A stretch of 5,355 nucleotides of DNA from Caldilineaceae bacterium (GTDB taxonomy: Bacteria > Chloroflexota > Anaerolineae > Caldilineales > Caldilineaceae): the NCBI GenBank assembly GCA_012032975.1, contig JAAUPU010000285.1, positions 1 to 5,355 on the forward strand, given 5' to 3'. A program made the position numbers and the translations under genes. This document shows, in pieces, positions 1 to 4,585 of the stretch. A model generated the notes under the pieces. That model was not told the origin of the DNA and did no database searches. It worked only from the letters and a program-made list of their open reading frames with translations. Positions within the stretch are counted from its first letter, which is position 1. The number at the start of each line of letters is the position of its first letter.

Positions 1-2
1 CC

Positions 3-368
3 GGTCTACGTAGCGTGCCCCAGGAATTGGTCGAATCAGCACAACTGGTCGGCAGCAGGCCGCTCCATCGTTACCTGACCATCCGCCTGCGCTATGCCTT
101 CCGCATCATGCTGCCCGCCTTCACCGGCGAGGCCATCAGCCTCTTCAAGGACACGTCGGTCGTGACCATCATCGGCGTGACTGAATTGATGACTGTGGCG
201 CGTGTGACGTTGGGCAGCGACGTGACCAATGCACCCTATTGGGTTGGCGTCTACCTATTGGTGGGCGTACTCTATTTTTCTATCGCCTTCACGCTGTCGC
301 AGATCGCCCAGCGCTGGGAACGGCAGTACCAGCGCGGCGATCTGGTCCATTCGTTGGCGAACTATTAG
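3..368 (+). CDS. Polar amino acid ABC transporter permease, HisM/GlnP type (5' partial)
   Basis: This is the C-terminal end of an inner-membrane permease that would form the channel of an amino acid importer with the binding protein and ATPase downstream. The frame is open from base 3 and ends at TAG 366-368, giving about 121 residues; the GTG at 15 is internal, not a real start. The visible part opens with the cytoplasmic EAA loop that contacts the ATPase (GLRSVPQELVESAQLVG, then IMLPAF about 20 residues on), continues with the family-typical stretch ISLFKDTSVVTIIGVTEL, and has a last hydrophobic helix around VYLLVGVLYFSIAF before a charged tail. Family members are about 220 residues or more, so roughly half is outside the window. 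The stop codon overlaps a perfect hairpin. The substrate cannot be read from this fragment; family assignment is confident. Confidence 0.88.
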   Translation, partial: GLRSVPQELVESAQLVGSRPLHRYLTIRLRYAFRIMLPAFTGEAISLFKDTSVVTIIGVTELMTVARVTLGSDVTNAPYWVGVYLLVGVLYFSIAFTLSQIAQRWERQYQRGDLVHSLANY

Positions 369-387
369 CGCGATCTGCGGATCGCGC
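368..387 (+). promoter_or_regulatory. Perfect 8-bp hairpin over the permease stop codon
   Basis: GCGCGATC (368-375) and GATCGCGC (380-387) are exact reverse complements around a TGCG loop. The stem begins at the last base of the permease TAG. No T-run follows, so it does not look like a full intrinsic terminator. Its place between permease and binding protein suggests a 3' mRNA stabiliser or partial attenuator (inference). Confidence 0.5.
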
Positions 388-490
388 ACCAATCAACCGT
401 AGGGGAACGCGCTGCTTCGTCCGGTTCGCCTGTTGGCTCGCTTGGCATCATCCGGGCGAATCGGCGAGTCTTCCCTATAGAATTCCAAAA

Positions 491-498
491 GAGGAGGG
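491..498 (+). promoter_or_regulatory. Strong Shine-Dalgarno of the binding-protein gene
   Basis: GAGGAGGG lies 5 bases after its GGAGG core from the ATG at 503. It decides that start over the in-frame upstream ATG at 239, which lies inside the permease gene and would put more than 80 residues before the signal peptide. Confidence 0.8.
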
Positions 499-502
499 TT
501 GT

Positions 503-1330
503 ATGAAGAAGTTGACCGTGATTGTTCTTGCGTTGCTCACCGCCTTGCTGGTGAGTGCATGTCAGCCGATCCAGGTTGGTTCGGCGTTTGATCGCGTGAC
601 CGAAAATGGCGTCGTGCGCATTGGCGTGCGCAATGACAACCCGCCCATGAGCTTCGTCGATGACAGCGGCGACTGGGTGGGCTTTGATGTGGAGTTGGCG
701 AGGGCGCTTGCCGAACAGATGGGCGTCGAGCCTGAACTGGTGGTTGTCGATGGCACGACGCGCATTAGCTTCTTGCAGGATGGCCGCGTCGATATGTCGG
801 TCGCCAGCATGAACCACACTCGCTCGCGGGATGATGCAATTGACTTCAGCGGCACCTATTTTTGGGACAACCAATCGTTCCTGGTGCGCAGCGGTGAATA
901 TGAGAGCATCGAGGATCTCTTTGGCAAGACGGTCGCCGCCAACGCGGGAAGTTCGGCGATCCCATCCTGGATCGCGTATTCGGCAGCCGCCGGCGCACCC
1001 GCGCCGGAGATCGTCGAGTTTAGCGACAAGCTGGCCGCGATGCAGGCGTTGCGCGATGGCGCGGTCGAGGGGTATACCGAGGACAACATCACCATGCTGG
1101 CCCTGGCCGCTGGCGATGACGCGTTGGAACTGCTGCCGGGTGGCCACAACCCCGTGCAGTTTGGCATTGGCGTACCCAACAACGATTCTAAATGGCGCGA
1201 CCAGGTCAACTATGCGTTGCAGGAGCTTTGGAAAAGCGGCGAGTACCAAGAACTCTACGACCGCTGGTTCGTGGGACCGGACGCCCCAATCCAGTTGCCG
1301 CTGGGCGGCGCGATGGAGATCTGGCCGTAA
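503..1330 (+). CDS. Amino acid ABC transporter substrate-binding lipoprotein (SBP family 3)
   Basis: This 275-residue exported protein captures a small polar solute, probably an amino acid, and delivers it to the permease. It starts with a lipoprotein signal peptide: KK at 2-3, a hydrophobic core, and the lipobox VSAC with the lipidated cysteine at residue 20. The mature part follows the family-3 pattern: VRIGVRNDNPPMSF (about 38-51), then GDWVGFDVELARALAEQMG (about 56-74), the DGRVDMSVASMNHTRSR segment (93-109) and DFSGTYF (114-120). R109 sits six residues before F of DFS, where the family's ligand carboxylate-binding arginine normally lies. The C-terminal GIGVPNNDSKWRDQVN and LWKSGEYQELYDRWF are also typical. 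Length is normal for the family and the frame is intact. It follows the permease by 134 bases and precedes an ATPase gene. The exact ligand cannot be predicted. Confidence 0.92.
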   Translation: MKKLTVIVLALLTALLVSACQPIQVGSAFDRVTENGVVRIGVRNDNPPMSFVDDSGDWVGFDVELARALAEQMGVEPELVVVDGTTRISFLQDGRVDMSVASMNHTRSRDDAIDFSGTYFWDNQSFLVRSGEYESIEDLFGKTVAANAGSSAIPSWIAYSAAAGAPAPEIVEFSDKLAAMQALRDGAVEGYTEDNITMLALAAGDDALELLPGGHNPVQFGIGVPNNDSKWRDQVNYALQELWKSGEYQELYDRWFVGPDAPIQLPLGGAMEIWP

Positions 1331-1397
1331 CGGTTGAGGTCTGTCCAAAGATGGCCAGTGCAGGTTGGCGCAAGAACTGTGTCCGATTGCGTCGTGG

Positions 1398-1439
1398 GCA
1401 GAACGTGGTGGGTTCGTGGGTGCACACACCACGCTCTGC
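1398..1439 (+). promoter_or_regulatory. Long hairpin between binding-protein and ATPase genes
   Basis: GCAGAACGTGGTG (1398-1410) pairs with CACCACGCTCTGC (1427-1439) in a 13-bp stem with one A-C mismatch and a 16-base loop. It lies 67 bases after the binding-protein stop and about 90 bases before the ATPase start. No T-run follows, so it is more likely an mRNA-stabilising or partial-terminator structure that keeps binding-protein transcripts above ATPase transcripts (inference). The rest of the 1331-1509 gap shows nothing I recognise. Confidence 0.5.
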
Positions 1440-1527
1440 GATTCGAGATTGGGTACCCATTTGAGCGGTCGCGTACTAGAGTTGTCCGTCGAGACCTCCA
1501 TGCATTTTGATGCACGATGACCCGACC

Positions 1528-2442
1528 ATGACATCTGTAACCCTGGTTGAACTGACCAAAGAATATACGCCTGGCGAGACCGCGGTGCGCGGGCTGGATC
1601 TGTCGGTGGAAGAGGGCGAGTTGTTGGCGTTGCTAGGCCCTTCGGGGTGCGGAAAGACGACGACGCTGCGCCTGATCGCCGGCCTGATCCAGCCTACATC
1701 GGGCGACGTTCGCTTTGATGGAGTCTCGGTGCTATCTGTGCCGCCGGAGAAGCGGGGCGCGGTCATGGTCTTTCAGCAACATGCGCTCTTTCCCTTTATG
1801 ACCGTGGGCGACAACATCGCGTTCGGGCTGCGGTTGCGCAAGCTGGACCGCACCACGATTCGGCGCAAGGTGGCCGAGACCCTGGCCATGGTCCAGCTTG
1901 CCGGCTTCGAGGAGCGTTGGCCGGATCAACTTTCGGGCGGGCAACGCCAACGCGTCGCGTTGGCGCGGGTGCTTGCCGTCGAACCACGGGTGATGCTGCT
2001 GGATGAACCGCTCAGCAACCTGGACCAGAGCCTGCGCGAGGAGCTGCGGACGGTCGTGCGCCAGCTTCAGCGCAAGGCAGCCATTACGACCATCTTTGTG
2101 ACCCACGACCAGGCCGAAGCGGTGGCGATTGCCGACCGAATCGGTCTGATGTTCGGCGGCGAACTGCGCCAGGTGGGCGCGCCGCGCGACTTTTATGAAC
2201 GGCCCGTGGACGCAGAGGTCGCCCGATTTTTCGGCGACACAAACCTGTGGCCGGGCATCAAGCGGGGCGGTTTGGTGCAGACGGGCGCCGGTTCGCTTCA
2301 GGTGGTGGCCTGTAGCCAACCAGACGGCGACGTGATGCTCTGTATTCGGCCAGAGGCGGTGGTTCTGGGGCCGGGACAAGAGAATACGCTCCGGGCGACT
2401 GTGCGCAGCTATATCTATCGAGGCAAAGCGCACGCTGTCTGA
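1528..2442 (+). CDS. ABC transporter ATPase, CysA/PotA/FbpC type, C-terminus disrupted
   Basis: This is the cytoplasmic ATPase that would power import. From the ATG at 1528 (an ATG at 1510 and a TTG at 1507 are in-frame alternatives; none has a clear Shine-Dalgarno) the motifs are complete: Walker A GPSGCGKT (37-44), Q-loop Q83 in VFQQHALFP, signature LSGGQ (135-139), Walker B VMLLDEP with D159/E160, D-loop NLD, and switch H193 in FVTHDQ. A helical linker and the start of a TOBE domain (CIRPEAVVLGPG, then TVRSYIYRG) follow. The open frame then gives only KAHAV and a stop, 304 residues in all against about 340-370 for the class, because Hsp70-coding sequence begins here in another frame. The nucleotide-binding domain is intact, the TOBE is not. 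HisM-type permeases usually pair with short HisP/GlnQ ATPases lacking TOBE, so partnership with the genes upstream is likely by position but not certain. Confidence 0.88.
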   Translation: MTSVTLVELTKEYTPGETAVRGLDLSVEEGELLALLGPSGCGKTTTLRLIAGLIQPTSGDVRFDGVSVLSVPPEKRGAVMVFQQHALFPFMTVGDNIAFGLRLRKLDRTTIRRKVAETLAMVQLAGFEERWPDQLSGGQRQRVALARVLAVEPRVMLLDEPLSNLDQSLREELRTVVRQLQRKAAITTIFVTHDQAEAVAIADRIGLMFGGELRQVGAPRDFYERPVDAEVARFFGDTNLWPGIKRGGLVQTGAGSLQVVACSQPDGDVMLCIRPEAVVLGPGQENTLRATVRSYIYRGKAHAV

Positions 2443-2929
2443 CAAGCGCGGGGCGACGATTACCCTGGAAGGGCCAGGCTTTAAGGTGATCGAGTTTGTG
2501 ACCCGCACCGAGTTTGAGCGGCTCATTCAACAAGAAATCCTGGCAATTGACCAACACATTGAGGAAACGGTCGCCGCCTCTGGTCTGGAAGCGGCGGCCA
2601 TTGATGCCGTCATCCGCACCGGCGGCTCCTCGCAAATCCCGGTGTTCGACGAGATGCTGAGGCGCAAGTTCGGCGCGGAAAAGGTGCGTGTGATAGACAC
2701 CTTTAGCAGCGTCACCGCCGGGCTGGGGGTGATGGGGCAGGGTATTGCGCGGGGTGAGGTGGAGGCACGGCCGTACACCGCCGATGATGTGGCCCATATG
2801 CCCGAATCGGGCAGCAGCCGTCCCCAAATCAGCCCCGTAAACATGGACTTACTGCACCGCCGCATTCTGATTCAGGAAGGGGTCATCGAAGATGTCACGC
2901 CAGCGCCGACCGTGCCCTGGTATTTTTAG
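2414..2929 (+). pseudogene. Hsp70-family chaperone (YegD/DnaK-like), C-terminal remnant
   Basis: This frame, open across the end of the ATPase gene, encodes the last part of an Hsp70-type ATPase domain: IEAKRTLSDK, then FVTRTEFERLI, IEETVAASGLEAAAIDAVI, the adenosine-binding-type motif RTGGSSQIPVFDEML, and DTFSSVTAGLG. A short tail without a recognisable substrate-binding domain ends in TAG 2927-2929. In intact relatives the actin-like domain begins with a phosphate-binding loop and is several hundred residues long, so about two thirds of the protein is missing. The first available start, GTG 2486, has no Shine-Dalgarno and lies inside the fold, so a working chaperone is improbable. The fragment joins the ATPase gene between about 2411 and 2432. 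Recognition of the Hsp70 class is from motif pattern only; the YegD-like subclass is a guess. Confidence 0.68.
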
Positions 2930-2962
2930 GCGAAGGGCAGCAGGTCACGGCCGTGCCCCTCA

Positions 2963-3013
2963 CCCAATCACCCCAATATCCCAATTACTCAATTACTCAA
3001 TTCCCCAATTACT
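2963..3013 (+). repeat. Degenerate CCCAATTACT-type short tandem repeat
   Basis: Variants of one unit follow each other: CCCAATCA, CCCCAATAT, CCCAATTACT, CAATTACT, CAATT and CCCCAATTACT. The block is C/A/T-rich with almost no G, unlike the flanking coding DNA. It occupies the gap between the Hsp70 remnant and the topoisomerase remnant, and the latter's recognisable coding sequence starts right at its end. There is no unique spacer between units, so it is not a CRISPR array. Confidence 0.65.
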
Positions 3014-3752
3014 GCTGCCCTCACCGCCGACCTGGACGAACCGCTGCTGATCGTCACTTCCCATTACCGCTTTCTGCTGCTCACAGCGCGGCAGTTGCTA
3101 GAGCGGCAAAGCGTTAACGTGCAGATGGGCGATGTCTATATGCTCGGCCAACGTGAACAGCTATGCAGCCTCAGCCGCTGGCAACAGGTGAAAGAGCATG
3201 ACAAACTGTTGATTGTGACTTCATTGGGATTGGCACGGCCGTACCCCATGCGTGTCATGCTGGAAAACATCGAAGCGCCTGTGCCGCTGATCTTTGACAA
3301 CCAACTGCTCGGTGTGCCCGTGCTGGTCGCTGGCGCAGAAGCGGAGGATGAACTGCTGATCATGACGGAGACGGGGCGGGCGGTGCGCACGGCCGTGAAG
3401 ACTCTGCGCGGCTCTGGCACGCAGGTTATCCGTGCTGACCGCGATAACCGTGTCGTGGGCGTGGCTCTCTGCCAACCGGATGATGAACTGCTGCTGGTGA
3501 CGGGGGACGGGTACGGCCGTCAACTTTTGCCGCGCTGGATTGAGCTACCGGAAAAGGAAAATAGCCCCGGGCAAAGTGCAGGTCGCCCGCCGCAGCCCGG
3601 TGGTGGGGCTGACGGCAAATGCGGCCTGGGCCGTCACCAACCAGCGCATCCTGGCTCTGGAAAACGACGACGCCCCCCTGGAAGACTCCACCAAAACCAC
3701 GCGCCTGCTCAAGCTAAACGACGGGGAGGGTGTGGTGACTTTGTTGGTGTGA
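3014..3752 (+). pseudogene. GyrA/ParC-like topoisomerase subunit A, C-terminal beta-pinwheel remnant, frameshifted
   Basis: The product resembles the DNA-wrapping C-terminal domain of type IIA topoisomerase A subunits: repeated beta-strand modules such as EPLLIVTSHYRFLLL, KLLIVTSLGLARPYP, DELLIMTETGRAVRT with LRGSGTQVI, then DELLLVTGDGYGRQL. The N-terminal catalytic part with its tyrosine is absent and no credible start exists; the frame simply opens from the repeat upstream. Near 3560-3572, at CCCCGGG, the homology leaves this frame (which would otherwise read on to 3841) and resumes one base later as PGKVQVARRSPVVGL, ending at TGA 3750-3752 with STKTTRLLKLNDGEGVVTLL. Removing one C or G restores a single reading. 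I see no clear GyrA-box motif, so ParC-like or an atypical paralogue is possible. It is either a decayed gene or a truncated, error-containing sequence. Confidence 0.68.
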
Positions 3753-3803
3753 GAGGGAGAGAGGAAAGGGGAGGGGTACGGCCGTGCCTCTGGGGGAAAC
3801 TAC

Positions 3804-3820
3804 ATTCATTACTGATGAAT
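3804..3820. terminator. Small hairpin at the end of the PIN-like gene (weak)
   Basis: ATTCAT (3804-3809) and ATGAAT (3815-3820) form a 6-bp stem around a 5-base loop, overlapping the 3' end and stop codon of the - strand PIN-like gene, in the convergent gap after the topoisomerase remnant. The stem is short and AT-rich and there is no long U-tract, so terminator function is doubtful. Confidence 0.2.
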
Positions 3821-4158
3821 TGTCAAATGAAGTCGATCTAATTCTACATAAGAGTGAGATTCAAATGCAGCAGCGATTCGCTCAAGGTTGCTGGCAAACA
3901 GACTGAGTAGATCGGCATTGTGGATATTGCCTGTTGAAACCAGCAACAGCTTAGAGGGTTGGCCCTTAACCAGATGGGAATCACGGAAATCAGCATCTTT
4001 CGTAACGACAATTCGTTGTTCAGCCAGTGAAATCTGGTTGATGATCACATCTGGAGTGCGATTTTTCAGCGGCAAGTCGAGTGTATGAAGAGCATTATGC
4101 CCTGCTGCATTCAGTTGCGACGCTAATTGTTGGGTAAATGGGCATCAACAGGATTCAT
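3809..4158 (-). pseudogene. DUF5615 PIN-like toxin, single-base frameshift
   Basis: This is the predicted ribonuclease-type toxin partner of the DUF433 gene just upstream. The - strand ATG at 4158 begins MNPVDAHLP, matching the family's N-terminal strand with its first acidic residue (D5), but this frame stops at TAG 4125-4123. The family sequence continues in the next frame as QQLASQLNAAGHNALHTLDLPLKNRTPD, then the conserved VVTKDADF with the second acidic residue, VSTGNIHNADLL, and a C-terminal YVELD. One missing C in the run at about 4132-4134 would restore a single 116-residue reading, the normal family length. The ATG overlaps the antitoxin's last codons by 14 bases, as expected for a coupled pair. 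The remaining long open part starts only at an internal TTG (4075) and lacks D5. As written, no full toxin is made, unless ribosomes slip at the break or the base loss is a sequencing error. Confidence 0.75.
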
Positions 4159-4393
4159 GCCAGCACAGTTCGAGCCGTTTCACCTGGCTAAGCCGAGTAG
4201 CAAAGGCAAGAGAGGCCAAAACATCTTCATATTCCAGGTCTTCGTAATCTGTAAGAATTTCCTCACTGCTCATGCCTGCGCTGAGCAGTTCCAGAATCAC
4301 CTCAACCGGATAGCGTAAACCACGAATACAAGGTTTTCCGTGGCAGATTTCGGGATCAATCGTAATGCGTTTCAGCAATTCTTGGGTTTCCAT
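4145..4393 (-). CDS. DUF433 family protein, predicted antitoxin
   Basis: This small protein of 82 residues carries the DUF433 signature: RITIDPEICHGKPCIRGLRYPV near the N-terminus, then ILELLSAGMSSEEILTDY and LEYEDVLASLAFATRL. The family folds as a winged-helix-like domain and is found next to PIN-like DUF5615 genes, where it is predicted to neutralise the toxin and probably to bind the operon's own promoter. I chose the ATG at 4393 because GGAGA lies 7 bases upstream of it; the in-frame ATG at 4417 has no ribosome site. The frame is intact. The stop lies inside the start of the toxin gene, so translation is likely coupled. The GC content here is visibly lower than in the transporter genes, consistent with a mobile toxin-antitoxin module. 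Confidence 0.85.
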   Translation of the reverse strand: METQELLKRITIDPEICHGKPCIRGLRYPVEVILELLSAGMSSEEILTDYEDLEYEDVLASLAFATRLSQVKRLELCWHESC

Positions 4394-4400
4394 TTCAATT

Positions 4401-4405
4401 TCTCC
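4401..4405 (-). promoter_or_regulatory. Shine-Dalgarno of the DUF433 gene
   Basis: On the - strand this reads GGAGA, 7 bases before the ATG at 4393. It supports that start over the upstream ATG at 4417. Confidence 0.6.
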
Positions 4406-4437
4406 ACAAATAGACATTCATACAATCATCTGCATAG

Positions 4438-4443
4438 ATTATA
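4438..4443 (-). promoter_or_regulatory. Candidate -10 box (TATAAT) of the toxin-antitoxin operon
   Basis: A perfect TATAAT reads on the - strand, about 45 bases before the antitoxin ATG, which would give a leader of roughly 38 bases. No good TTGACA sits 16-18 bases upstream. The upstream stretch carries TCCTAC/TCCTGC repeats (+ strand 4444-4471) that could be an operator. The 168-base divergent gap (4418-4585) otherwise shows nothing I recognise. Confidence 0.35.
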
Positions 4444-4585
4444 TCCTACTCCTGCTCTCGACACCTCCTACGCTTGACGTTTTTTCCTGCAAGCAAGGGA
4501 AACCAGATACTTCGCCAACTTAGACCCCCTTTCCACACCCCTGCACTTCTGGTACAACGAATCGTCACAGGTTACAATTTTCACC

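Noticed and set aside
442..481. Promoter for the binding-protein gene (TTGGCA at 442, TATAGA at 476)
   Set aside because: The spacing of 28 bases is too long for a sigma-70-type promoter and the -10-like box lies too near the Shine-Dalgarno.
365..1534. A 389-residue open frame on the - strand opposite the binding-protein gene
   Set aside because: It is antisense to a clear binding-protein gene with signal peptide and family motifs; its product is rich in His/Arg/Ala with no recognisable domain. It is a shadow of high-GC codon bias.
1732..2526. A 264-residue open frame on the - strand opposite the ATPase gene
   Set aside because: It mirrors the canonical ATPase motifs on the + strand and has no domain of its own.
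2963..3013. CRISPR-like array
   Set aside because: Units are 5 to 11 bases, degenerate, and directly adjacent without spacers.
3573..3841. Extension of the topoisomerase frame to 3841
   Set aside because: After about 3572 this frame turns into low-complexity Gly/Pro/Arg sequence, while homology continues in the other frame to 3752.
4123..4140. Programmed -1 ribosomal frameshift in the toxin gene
   Set aside because: A slip at CCC would join the frames, but there is no canonical X-XXY-YYZ slippery heptamer and I see no strong downstream structure; a simple one-base loss is more economical.
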